Shown: positions 30,956 through 42,580 of the stretch, in pieces
Layout: each line of letters begins with the position of its first letter
Position numbering within the stretch: position 1 is the first letter of the stretch
Origin: Cinnamomum chago
Lineage: Eukaryota > Streptophyta > Magnoliopsida > Laurales > Lauraceae
Assembly: GCA_038049695.1 (NCBI GenBank)
Contig: CP142452.1
Coordinates: 33,282,501-33,346,500, forward strand
DNA: 64,000 bases
Direction of reading: 5' to 3'
Translations under genes and position numbers: made by a program
The notes under the pieces: generated by a model
Told to the model about the DNA's origin: nothing
The model's database searches: none
Seen by the model: only the letters and a program-made list of their open reading frames with translations

Positions 30956-32767
30956 TGAAAGTCCACGAGGATCCTAACCCTAGAGGGGGGGGGGGGGGGG
31001 GGGTGAATAGGGTGTGCTACAACTATGACCAATTTCGACCAATTTTAATTTCTAAAACTAAACTAGTCACATGTGATGATTAAACAAACAAGATGCGGAA
31101 GCTAATACAAAATCAATCACCACATAGCATGCACCACAACACCAATATTTATAGTGGTTCGGCCAACGTGCCTACATCCACTACCGGCTTGTGTCTCCAA
31201 CACCCCACCGGATTCCACTAATTATGCTTTTTACTAGGCTAAGCAATAACCCTTACAAAGTTGTTTTTCTAAGGCTCAACAACAACCTTTACAAGATGCT
31301 TTTCAAGGCTAAGCAATAACCTATCAAGATGCTTTTCTTAGGCTAAGCAATAACCCTACAATATGCTTTTATTAGGCTAAGCAATAACCTTACAAGTTGC
31401 TTTTCTTAGGCTTAGCAATAACCTTTACAAATATAGATTTCTCAAAGAAAGTGTCTTCACAAAAGATCACTCTAAGAGATACAATTTTAGCTCAATGTAA
31501 TTGCCTCTTAAAATAGGCGGATTTGAAAGTTTAATACAAACTCACACAAACACTCTATGTATGCAAAAGATGTATGCTAATGAGGTGTGTGTGTGATGAC
31601 TTCAATCAAGATTAAAAAGAAAGCTCAATCAATTTATGCTTAATGCAATTTGAAAGTTTAAGGCACAAAAAGATATGATTGAAGTTCTATGCAAATCACA
31701 TGAATAATAAACAACTTGTTAATGACATGAAATTCAAAGAATCACAAGTTGTATGAAAAATAAAGTTTAAGAAAGCATGTGATTTGATAAGAGTGATTGC
31801 AAACTAATCTAATTTACCAAGAAAGATATTGAGCTTGCAAAACAACTCTTTAAGGACTTGAAATCATGCATAAATGAAAATACAAAGGATTTGAACATGC
31901 ATGAATTTCATTTGTATGGAAATCAAAATAACTTAGAAGATGTACCTTTTAAAAACTCATGTATTTGATTTCCAAATTGCCCTCTAGCCTTTCCAACTTC
32001 TTCCCCTTTCTTTGGCTCCAAAATGCTCTCAAAGGTTCATGGTTCAAGCCTTGAAAAAGGTTGGAAAAGAATGGACTTTATAGCCAAAAAGTTGCCAACG
32101 GCTAGTTCTCGGTCGACCTAGACACAGGTCTCGGTCGACCGAGAAAGCACAACGGTCATATTTCTGACCGTTGGCCTGAAACAGTTCAAAAACTGTCCAT
32201 TTGCCCTGCAGTGTTCTCGGTCGACCGAGACACAGGGCTCGGTCGACCGACGACACTGTCGGGCGAGTCCCTGGGCCAAAATTCCAACTTTTTCCATTTT
32301 CAAAGTTTTTCTTTGGTGGATCTTTTGGCCACTAAATCAAGCTTAAATAACATGTTTTAAGATATTCTAAGATGTTTAAAAACATGAGAAACACAAAGCC
32401 TAAAATGATTCACAAGATTAAAACCAAAGGCTAGCTTGATTTGAATACAACTCTTTTCAAATGAAATTGCATACAAAATGATTCTTTTTGTGAAGAATGT
32501 ATGCAAGACTTAAACCTAAATACACAAGATGATTTTCCAAATGTAGTGCACAAGGAAATAGGTTTTCAAAAGAGTTTTGGGTTCTAAAACCAATGCATCC
32601 AAGTTTAAAACCAAAACATGCATAAAACAAAAGCTTTTCCAAATCTTAAAAGCTATGCATGGGTAAAACTAGATTTCAAGATATTTTAAATCAATGCATG
32701 TGTGTGAATTCAAATGATGCCAATATGCAAATGCATCCACCAAATTGCAAAAACAAAATACCTAACA
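30956..32767 (-). repeat. Array LTR 2 (shared by units 1 and 2)
   Basis: At 1,812 bp this is the longest of the four. Its excess over LTR 1 is exactly the extra nine bases in its 19-base G run (30985-31003). It serves as 5' LTR for unit 1 and 3' LTR for unit 2, with no flanking duplication between units. Confidence 0.93.
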
Positions 32768-33177
32768 ATCTCCCCCTTTGCAATTTGATGGCAACTTACT
32801 CATCATTGAAATTACACACTCTGTCTTCAGCTCCCCCTCAGCTGGACAAGTCTTGAAATCTTCTTCTTGGATGCTCCTTCTCTTAGCTTGGGCTCTTGGG
32901 CTCTTTTCTTCAATCTTCTTGATGCTTGGTGCTTGATCATTCTTCAAGCTTTCTTATCATCTTCCTCTCTATGGCCAAGCATCTTCTTTAGCTCCAAGCT
33001 TTCTTTCTTCTATTTGCTCTCCCCCTTTGACCATGCTTCTTTCTCCTCTTGAGAACTTGAAAGCTTTCTCCCCCTTTGATGGATAGGAGATCTTCGAGTA
33101 CTTTAACTCTCGAACTCTCTCCCCCTTTGAAGAGTAGGAGATCTTTGAGTCACACTTGAACTCTCTCTCCCCCTTTG
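32768..33177 (-). promoter_or_regulatory. Multiplied polypurine tracts, unit 2
   Basis: Same five CAAAGGGGGAG copies as unit 1, offset by 5,816 bases. The LTR-adjacent one is at 32770-32780. Confidence 0.75.
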
Positions 33178-35110
33178 ACATTAAATTGCAAAGGTACCTA
33201 CACACATGAGACAAGAAGAATACCTTTAGTAGCACCTGTTAACAAATGTAATCGAAAATGACAAACATAACAGGCTATCATGTATGTAAGTTAACTCTAA
33301 GGGCTCATTAGCATTCCAAGGGTGAATTTGATCAAAACTAATTCTTCCTACGAAGGTTTACACTCCCCCTCAATCCATTCTCTTCTTTTGTCAAGCTTTT
33401 GACAAGATATAACTATTAGATTCAAGAAGTAGATGGTTTAACCAAGTGAGGGTTAACTTCAAGGAAAGGATTAGATTCATTTAACTATTAAGCTCATATG
33501 ATCAAATTACCAAAAGAGAGCTAGGTCTAATGGGAGAAGCAATCATGGATATCAATTGAAACAAACATATCAATTGAGATTAAAGGATATGACTATAAAC
33601 TCAATCACTCTAAAATGGATTCAAGAATGTCACTTATTAGGAAAAATCCAAATTAGAGCTATCCATGATATGGGGTTTACTCAAACATAGCATCAATCAA
33701 TATTACTTATGAAAATCATATGCTATGTAAGTTTTGAACTCATTTCATTCAATCAATAAATATGACTATTAAAGTGCATGAAAGAGTGAAATGAAATTCA
33801 ATCATGAAGCCAACCTCAAATAATAACCAACCAATATTATTAACACATAAACATGGTGGTCATGAGATTTACCTATGAGAGCAAAAAGAGGTGGCAATCA
33901 TGAGCATTATGATGCTAATGGTGTGTGACGTGGAACAATTATATAACTATGAAGATTAGTCCAAAGCACACAAGGTCTATCACATACACAAGATAAGATA
34001 TCAATTGGATATGAAATCAATGGAACATTATACCAAATGAAACCAATTGAATATGATAACATGAGTAAAAGCAAGGATGTGATACACTTCCATCAAGCAT
34101 CATAAATGCATATTCATCACTTTTAATGATATTCCTAAAGAGCATAGTGATGAACAAGGCAAATTGCAATGCAAAAGGATAAAGCTTTGTAATGCATGCA
34201 ATTTCCAAAGTGTCTAGATCATATGAATTCAACACTAAGAAATCCATCAAACAAGAGATATAACTATGAAATACAAGTAATGGATTTCAAAAAGGTTCAT
34301 ATGATCAAGAACACTAATATGAGGTTGAAACATGTATAAGGATGATATCAAGAGAATACACATGAATCAACATCATAACCATCCACGAAGAAAAGACTAT
34401 AAGGCAAAGAGGATGGATTTGGGTTCTAGTATGGTTTCTACAAATGAAACTAAGATCACAACCATACATGGAACCAAAAGTCATTTGCATATAAAAAGAA
34501 TAACTAAATAAGCAAAGATGCAAACAACATTCATTTCCAATTCTAAGATAATGAAACCAAAAGAAAAGGAAATGAGAACATGGAACATGCTTAGATGAAT
34601 ATAACTAAAGAGGTTATAGAGCATTTCCATTCAAACAATCTTCAAATCAACAAAATCCTACAATGAGCATAAAAGGAATGATTTTGAAGATCAATTTTCA
34701 ACTTTGTATTTTAGAAGATATAACTTAATTGAAACAAATACAAGTTGATTTTTCAAAACAATTTTCCATATAAAAGTTTAACTTATAAAACCATGGAAAA
34801 TCCAATTGATTATGAAGAATCTAGCTATGAAAGCTTTTGAAATCACAATCAATTAATCATGTAGAAATGCAATGCAAAACATAAAACTAAATGCAAGCAA
34901 AAAGCAAATCAAACATGATGAGATTATAATCAAGAGATTTTGAAAACCATGACAAGTAACTAGAATGGTGCATGAAGACAAAATCAAATGATCATAAAGA
35001 AGCAATGCATTTTAAGAAATCTAACTAAAAGAAACAAAATGCAAATGCACTCATGACCAACAAAGTGATTTAACTAATAAAGAGTAGGTTGGTCAATGAG
35101 GTTCAAGACC
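33178..35110. other. Non-coding internal region, unit 2
   Basis: Counterpart of 27362-29294. No coding motifs, and I noticed no difference from unit 1. Confidence 0.6.
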
Positions 35111-36670
35111 CTAAGGTTTGTCTAGGTAAATAACTTTAGGAATCCACCTAAGGTCTTGGGAGGGTTGAACTTTGAGATCTATCTTGGAATTCTCACCAAC
35201 TATAGGAGATTTAACTTGATAAATTTTCAATTTAAACTTATCACCATGATATTTAGATTTTACTAAATTTGGCTTAGAATGGTGAATAGTCTTTTGATGT
35301 TGGTGAGTTTGTTTCTTTGGGGATTGTTTCACTTTTCTTTTCTTCTTACTTTCTCCCTTTACTTGACTTTTGAATTTTAGATTTAACTTAGCAACTTTCT
35401 TCAAAAGTTCTTTCATTGGTTCATATAAGGGAGATAGATTGAGAAGCTTTTTGTTCTTAGATTCTTTCAAGCTTGATTTAACTTGTTTAAGCTTTTTAGA
35501 ATCTATTTTAGGAGACTCCATTTTAAAGGATTTAACTTGTTTAGTCTTTTTGGAGTTTTCCTTGATTTTTAGTGTCTTACCCTTCAAGTTTGATTTTCCA
35601 TTTTTGAGTTCAAAGATGGGTTTAGACACATGGCTTCTCTTTCTTAGTTTGCACTCAAACCTAAAGTGTCCTTCAATGCCACAATAATTACATTTAGACA
35701 TGGGCAAAGAAGTGTGAGTGCTAGAGAATGAGGACTCACCTTTCACAAAAGTGTTGGTGAATTTAGGGTCATAAGATATATTCCTATTAAATCCAATACC
35801 CGTCCTATCTCCATGAGATTTACCCAATTTGAATAATTTTTCAAGTTTCTCTTCACTTTGGGTAAACTTGCACTCATACTTTTGTTTATTGTTTTCAAGT
35901 TGAGTGACTTTGGTTATAAGGATTGAATTTTCATTTTTAACTTTTGAAAGTTCATATTCAATTTCCTTATATTTGCTTAGCTCTTCATTGGCAAGTTTTA
36001 ATTCATGTTTAAGTTCATTAACAATATTAGATCCAAGTTCTTGTGATTTTAACTTACTTTTAATCAACTTGGCTTCTAAGTTGTTAAAGTCTTTATCTTG
36101 TTTTTTAATTGTATCTCTTAGGTTCAAATTTTCATTTGTAAGCTCATCACAATTTATCTTAATCTCATTTAATTCGTTTTGAGTATTAGATAAATTTTCC
36201 TTAGAGATAGTCAATTTTGATTCAAGATTGTTAAAGTCTTTATCTTGCCTTTGTAATTGATCTCTTTGTTTTAGATTTTCCTTATTGACATTATCATAAT
36301 CCATCTTTAATTCTTTTAGTTCATCTTGAATGTTAGATAGATTATTTAAAGAGATCATGAACTTAGAGTCTAGACATTTTATTACTTCTTCTTTCTCTCT
36401 AAGTTCATCTTTTGAAGATGCTAGCTCTTTGTTTAGGTTTTTAGATTCTTCCCTTAAACTTTTGTTTTTCTTTTCAAGCTTTAAGGATATTTCATATAAT
36501 TCTTCAAAAGCTTGTTGAAGGTCTTCTTCATTATATTCATTTTCTTCTTCTTTTGGATCAAATTGATTTTCATTAGTTTGAGAGTTTGAAACTCCAAAAG
36601 AAGGAAGATTGAGGGGTCTAGAAGAATCTACAAAGTCTAGCCTAGTGGAGTCCATTCTAATGATTTTCAA
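35111..36670 (-). CDS. gag: Gag-like protein of gag-only element, unit 2 (519 aa)
   Basis: Intact frame with the same coiled coil, paired 49-residue repeats and CCHC knuckle as unit 1. It differs at two residues: Ser17 (base 36621 G, where unit 1 has A at 30805) and Glu in MKELLKK (base 35408 T, where unit 1 has G at 29592). Both changes are shared with unit 3, so units 2 and 3 are closer to each other in gag. Confidence 0.85.
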   Translation of the reverse strand: MKIIRMDSTRLDFVDSSRPLNLPSFGVSNSQTNENQFDPKEEENEYNEEDLQQAFEELYEISLKLEKKNKSLREESKNLNKELASSKDELREKEEVIKCLDSKFMISLNNLSNIQDELKELKMDYDNVNKENLKQRDQLQRQDKDFNNLESKLTISKENLSNTQNELNEIKINCDELTNENLNLRDTIKKQDKDFNNLEAKLIKSKLKSQELGSNIVNELKHELKLANEELSKYKEIEYELSKVKNENSILITKVTQLENNKQKYECKFTQSEEKLEKLFKLGKSHGDRTGIGFNRNISYDPKFTNTFVKGESSFSSTHTSLPMSKCNYCGIEGHFRFECKLRKRSHVSKPIFELKNGKSNLKGKTLKIKENSKKTKQVKSFKMESPKIDSKKLKQVKSSLKESKNKKLLNLSPLYEPMKELLKKVAKLNLKFKSQVKGESKKKRKVKQSPKKQTHQHQKTIHHSKPNLVKSKYHGDKFKLKIYQVKSPIVGENSKIDLKVQPSQDLRWIPKVIYLDKP

Positions 36671-36756
36671 ATAAGCACAACTCTAGGGTTTTAACTCTAG
36701 GTTTTTACACCTAATCAAGAGTTCCAAAACACTTGATCCTAAGGGATAGAGCACTT

Positions 36757-36769
36757 GGCTCTGATACCA
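36757..36769 (-). promoter_or_regulatory. Primer binding site, unit 2
   Basis: TGGTATCAGAGCC on the minus strand, two bases from LTR 3. Confidence 0.9.
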
Positions 36770-36771
36770 AT

Positions 36772-38576
36772 TGAAAGTCCACGAGGATCCTAACCCTAGA
36801 GGGGGGGGGGGGTGAATAGGGTGTGCTACAACTATGACCAATTTCGACCAATTTTAATTTCTAAAACTAAACTAGTCACATGTGATGATTAAACAAACAA
36901 GATGCGGAAGCTAATACAAAATCAATCACCACATAGCATGCACCACAACACCAATATTTATAGTGGTTCGGCCAACGTGCCTACATCCACTACCGGCTTG
37001 TGTCTCCAACACCCCACCGGATTCCACTAATTATGCTTTTTACTAGGCTAAGCAATAACCCTTACAAAGTTGTTTTTCTAAGGCTCAACAACAACCTTTA
37101 CAAGATGCTTTTCAAGGCTAAGCAATAACCTATCAAGATGCTTTTCTTAGGCTAAGCAATAACCCTACAATATGCTTTTATTAGGCTAAGCAATAACCTT
37201 ACAAGTTGCTTTTCTTAGGCTTAGCAATAACCTTTACAAATATAGATTTCTCAAAGAAAGTGTCTTCACAAAAGATCACTCTAAGAGATACAATTTTAGC
37301 TCAATGTAATTGCCTCTTAAAATAGGCGGATTTGAAAGTTTAATACAAACTCACACAAACACTCTATGTATGCAAAAGATGTATGCTAATGAGGTGTGTG
37401 TGTGATGACTTCAATCAAGATTAAAAAGAAAGCTCAATCAATTTATGCTTAATGCAATTTGAAAGTTTAAGGCACAAAAAGATATGATTGAAGTTCTATG
37501 CAAATCACATGAATAATAAACAACTTGTTAATGACATGAAATTCAAAGAATCACAAGTTGTATGAAAAATAAAGTTTAAGAAAGCATGTGATTTGATAAG
37601 AGTGATTGCAAACTAATCTAATTTACCAAGAAAGATATTGAGCTTGCAAAACAACTCTTTAAGGACTTGAAATCATGCATAAATGAAAATACAAAGGATT
37701 TGAACATGCATGAATTTCATTTGTATGGAAATCAAAATAACTTAGAAGATGTACCTTTTAAAAACTCATGTATTTGATTTCCAAATTGCCCTCTAGCCTT
37801 TCCAACTTCTTCCCCTTTCTTTGGCTCCAAAATGCTCTCAAAGGTTCATGGTTCAAGCCTTGAAAAAGGTTGGAAAAGAATGGACTTTATAGCCAAAAAG
37901 TTGCCAACGGCTAGTTCTCGGTCGACCTAGACACAGGTCTCGGTCGACCGAGAAAGCACAACGGTCATATTTCTGACCGTTGGCCTGAAACAGTTCAAAA
38001 ACTGTCCATTTGCCCTGCAGTGTTCTCGGTCGACCGAGACACAGGGCTCGGTCGACCGACGACACTGTCGGGCGAGTCCCTGGGCCAAAATTCCAACTTT
38101 TTCCATTTTCAAAGTTTTTCTTTGGTGGATCTTTTGGCCACTAAATCAAGCTTAAATAACATGTTTTAAGATATTCTAAGATGTTTAAAAACATGAGAAA
38201 CACAAAGCCTAAAATGATTCACAAGATTAAAACCAAAGGCTAGCTTGATTTGAATACAACTCTTTTCAAATGAAATTGCATACAAAATGATTCTTTTTGT
38301 GAAGAATGTATGCAAGACTTAAACCTAAATACACAAGATGATTTTCCAAATGTAGTGCACAAGGAAATAGGTTTTCAAAAGAGTTTTGGGTTCTAAAACC
38401 AATGCATCCAAGTTTAAAACCAAAACATGCATAAAACAAAAGCTTTTCCAAATCTTAAAAGCTATGCATGGGTAAAACTAGATTTCAAGATATTTTAAAT
38501 CAATGCATGTGTGTGAATTCAAATGATGCCAATATGCAAATGCATCCACCAAATTGCAAAAACAAAATACCTAACA
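36772..38576 (-). repeat. Array LTR 3 (shared by units 2 and 3)
   Basis: 1,805 bp with a 12-base G run. Otherwise the same length and landmarks as LTRs 1, 2 and 4. Confidence 0.93.
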
Positions 38577-38986
38577 ATCTCCCCCTTTGCAATTTGATGG
38601 CAACTTACTCATCATTGAAATTACACACTCTGTCTTCAGCTCCCCCTCAGCTGGACAAGTCTTGAAATCTTCTTCTTGGATGCTCCTTCTCTTAGCTTGG
38701 GCTCTTGGGCTCTTTTCTTCAATCTTCTTGATGCTTGGTGCTTGATCATTCTTCAAGCTTTCTTATCATCTTCCTCTCTATGGCCAAGCATCTTCTTTAG
38801 CTCCAAGCTTTCTTTCTTCTATTTGCTCTCCCCCTTTGACCATGCTTCTTTCTCCTCTTGAGAACTTGAAAGCTTTCTCCCCCTTTGATGGATAGGAGAT
38901 CTTCGAGTACTTGAACTCTCGAACTCTCTCCCCCTTTGAAGAGTAGGAGATCTTTGAGTCACACTTGAACTCTCTCTCCCCCTTTG
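38577..38986 (-). promoter_or_regulatory. Multiplied polypurine tracts, unit 3
   Basis: Five CAAAGGGGGAG copies as in units 1 and 2. Base 38913 is G where units 1 and 2 have T (27288 in unit 1). It is the only private change I noticed in unit 3. Confidence 0.75.
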
Positions 38987-40919
38987 ACATTAAATTGCAA
39001 AGGTACCTACACACATGAGACAAGAAGAATACCTTTAGTAGCACCTGTTAACAAATGTAATCGAAAATGACAAACATAACAGGCTATCATGTATGTAAGT
39101 TAACTCTAAGGGCTCATTAGCATTCCAAGGGTGAATTTGATCAAAACTAATTCTTCCTACGAAGGTTTACACTCCCCCTCAATCCATTCTCTTCTTTTGT
39201 CAAGCTTTTGACAAGATATAACTATTAGATTCAAGAAGTAGATGGTTTAACCAAGTGAGGGTTAACTTCAAGGAAAGGATTAGATTCATTTAACTATTAA
39301 GCTCATATGATCAAATTACCAAAAGAGAGCTAGGTCTAATGGGAGAAGCAATCATGGATATCAATTGAAACAAACATATCAATTGAGATTAAAGGATATG
39401 ACTATAAACTCAATCACTCTAAAATGGATTCAAGAATGTCACTTATTAGGAAAAATCCAAATTAGAGCTATCCATGATATGGGGTTTACTCAAACATAGC
39501 ATCAATCAATATTACTTATGAAAATCATATGCTATGTAAGTTTTGAACTCATTTCATTCAATCAATAAATATGACTATTAAAGTGCATGAAAGAGTGAAA
39601 TGAAATTCAATCATGAAGCCAACCTCAAATAATAACCAACCAATATTATTAACACATAAACATGGTGGTCATGAGATTTACCTATGAGAGCAAAAAGAGG
39701 TGGCAATCATGAGCATTATGATGCTAATGGTGTGTGACGTGGAACAATTATATAACTATGAAGATTAGTCCAAAGCACACAAGGTCTATCACATACACAA
39801 GATAAGATATCAATTGGATATGAAATCAATGGAACATTATACCAAATGAAACCAATTGAATATGATAACATGAGTAAAAGCAAGGATGTGATACACTTCC
39901 ATCAAGCATCATAAATGCATATTCATCACTTTTAATGATATTCCTAAAGAGCATAGTGATGAACAAGGCAAATTGCAATGCAAAAGGATAAAGCTTTGTA
40001 ATGCATGCAATTTCCAAAGTGTCTAGATCATATGAATTCAACACTAAGAAATCCATCAAACAAGAGATATAACTATGAAATACAAGTAATGGATTTCAAA
40101 AAGGTTCATATGATCAAGAACACTAATATGAGGTTGAAACATGTATAAGGATGATATCAAGAGAATACACATGAATCAACATCATAACCATCCACGAAGA
40201 AAAGACTATAAGGCAAAGAGGATGGATTTGGGTTCTAGTATGGTTTCTACAAATGAAACTAAGATCACAACCATACATGGAACCAAAAGTCATTTGCATA
40301 TAAAAAGAATAACTAAATAAGCAAAGATGCAAACAACATTCATTTCCAATTCTAAGATAATGAAACCAAAAGAAAAGGAAATGAGAACATGGAACATGCT
40401 TAGATGAATATAACTAAAGAGGTTATAGAGCATTTCCATTCAAACAATCTTCAAATCAACAAAATCCTACAATGAGCATAAAAGGAATGATTTTGAAGAT
40501 CAATTTTCAACTTTGTATTTTAGAAGATATAACTTAATTGAAACAAATACAAGTTGATTTTTCAAAACAATTTTCCATATAAAAGTTTAACTTATAAAAC
40601 CATGGAAAATCCAATTGATTATGAAGAATCTAGCTATGAAAGCTTTTGAAATCACAATCAATTAATCATGTAGAAATGCAATGCAAAACATAAAACTAAA
40701 TGCAAGCAAAAAGCAAATCAAACATGATGAGATTATAATCAAGAGATTTTGAAAACCATGACAAGTAACTAGAATGGTGCATGAAGACAAAATCAAATGA
40801 TCATAAAGAAGCAATGCATTTTAAGAAATCTAACTAAAAGAAACAAAATGCAAATGCACTCATGACCAACAAAGTGATTTAACTAATAAAGAGTAGGTTG
40901 GTCAATGAGGTTCAAGACC
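38987..40919. other. Non-coding internal region, unit 3
   Basis: Counterpart of 27362-29294, with no coding motifs seen. Confidence 0.6.
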
Positions 40920-42479
40920 CTAAGGTTTGTCTAGGTAAATAACTTTAGGAATCCACCTAAGGTCTTGGGAGGGTTGAACTTTGAGATCTATCTTGGAATT
41001 CTCACCAACTATAGGAGATTTAACTTGATAAATTTTCAATTTAAACTTATCACCATGATATTTAGATTTTACTAAATTTGGCTTAGAATGGTGAATAGTC
41101 TTTTGATGTTGGTGAGTTTGTTTCTTTGGGGATTGTTTCACTTTTCTTTTCTTCTTACTTTCTCCCTTTACTTGACTTTTGAATTTTAGATTTAACTTAG
41201 CAACTTTCTTCAAAAGTTCTTTCATTGGTTCATATAAGGGAGATAGATTGAGAAGCTTTTTGTTCTTAGATTCTTTCAAGCTTGATTTAACTTGTTTAAG
41301 CTTTTTAGAATCTATTTTAGGAGACTCCATTTTAAAGGATTTAACTTGTTTAGTCTTTTTGGAGTTTTCCTTGATTTTTAGTGTCTTACCCTTCAAGTTT
41401 GATTTTCCATTTTTGAGTTCAAAGATGGGTTTAGACACATGGCTTCTCTTTCTTAGTTTGCACTCAAACCTAAAGTGTCCTTCAATGCCACAATAATTAC
41501 ATTTAGACATGGGCAAAGAAGTGTGAGTGCTAGAGAATGAGGACTCACCTTTCACAAAAGTGTTGGTGAATTTAGGGTCATAAGATATATTCCTATTAAA
41601 TCCAATACCCGTCCTATCTCCATGAGATTTACCCAATTTGAATAATTTTTCAAGTTTCTCTTCACTTTGGGTAAACTTGCACTCATACTTTTGTTTATTG
41701 TTTTCAAGTTGAGTGACTTTGGTTATAAGGATTGAATTTTCATTTTTAACTTTTGAAAGTTCATATTCAATTTCCTTATATTTGCTTAGCTCTTCATTGG
41801 CAAGTTTTAATTCATGTTTAAGTTCATTAACAATATTAGATCCAAGTTCTTGTGATTTTAACTTACTTTTAATCAACTTGGCTTCTAAGTTGTTAAAGTC
41901 TTTATCTTGTTTTTTAATTGTATCTCTTAGGTTCAAATTTTCATTTGTAAGCTCATCACAATTTATCTTAATCTCATTTAATTCGTTTTGAGTATTAGAT
42001 AAATTTTCCTTAGAGATAGTCAATTTTGATTCAAGATTGTTAAAGTCTTTATCTTGCCTTTGTAATTGATCTCTTTGTTTTAGATTTTCCTTATTGACAT
42101 TATCATAATCCATCTTTAATTCTTTTAGTTCATCTTGAATGTTAGATAGATTATTTAAAGAGATCATGAACTTAGAGTCTAGACATTTTATTACTTCTTC
42201 TTTCTCTCTAAGTTCATCTTTTGAAGATGCTAGCTCTTTGTTTAGGTTTTTAGATTCTTCCCTTAAACTTTTGTTTTTCTTTTCAAGCTTTAAGGATATT
42301 TCATATAATTCTTCAAAAGCTTGTTGAAGGTCTTCTTCATTATATTCATTTTCTTCTTCTTTTGGATCAAATTGATTTTCATTAGTTTGAGAGTTTGAAA
42401 CTCCAAAAGAAGGAAGATTGAGGGGTCTAGAAGAATCTACAAAGTCTAGCCTAGTGGAGTCCATTCTAATGATTTTCAA
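40920..42479 (-). CDS. gag: Gag-like protein of gag-only element, unit 3 (519 aa)
   Basis: Intact frame whose translation is identical to unit 2. The coiled coil, CCHC knuckle (near residue 327) and basic tail are all present. Three intact copies with almost no change argue for very recent duplication, or for selection on an older array. The near absence of silent differences favours recency. Confidence 0.85.
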   Translation of the reverse strand: MKIIRMDSTRLDFVDSSRPLNLPSFGVSNSQTNENQFDPKEEENEYNEEDLQQAFEELYEISLKLEKKNKSLREESKNLNKELASSKDELREKEEVIKCLDSKFMISLNNLSNIQDELKELKMDYDNVNKENLKQRDQLQRQDKDFNNLESKLTISKENLSNTQNELNEIKINCDELTNENLNLRDTIKKQDKDFNNLEAKLIKSKLKSQELGSNIVNELKHELKLANEELSKYKEIEYELSKVKNENSILITKVTQLENNKQKYECKFTQSEEKLEKLFKLGKSHGDRTGIGFNRNISYDPKFTNTFVKGESSFSSTHTSLPMSKCNYCGIEGHFRFECKLRKRSHVSKPIFELKNGKSNLKGKTLKIKENSKKTKQVKSFKMESPKIDSKKLKQVKSSLKESKNKKLLNLSPLYEPMKELLKKVAKLNLKFKSQVKGESKKKRKVKQSPKKQTHQHQKTIHHSKPNLVKSKYHGDKFKLKIYQVKSPIVGENSKIDLKVQPSQDLRWIPKVIYLDKP

Positions 42480-42565
42480 ATAAGCACAACTCTAGGGTTT
42501 TAACTCTAGGTTTTTACACCTAATCAAGAGTTCCAAAACACTTGATCCTAAGGGATAGAGCACTT

Positions 42566-42578
42566 GGCTCTGATACCA
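42566..42578 (-). promoter_or_regulatory. Primer binding site, unit 3
   Basis: TGGTATCAGAGCC on the minus strand, two bases from LTR 4. Confidence 0.9.
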
Positions 42579-42580
42579 AT

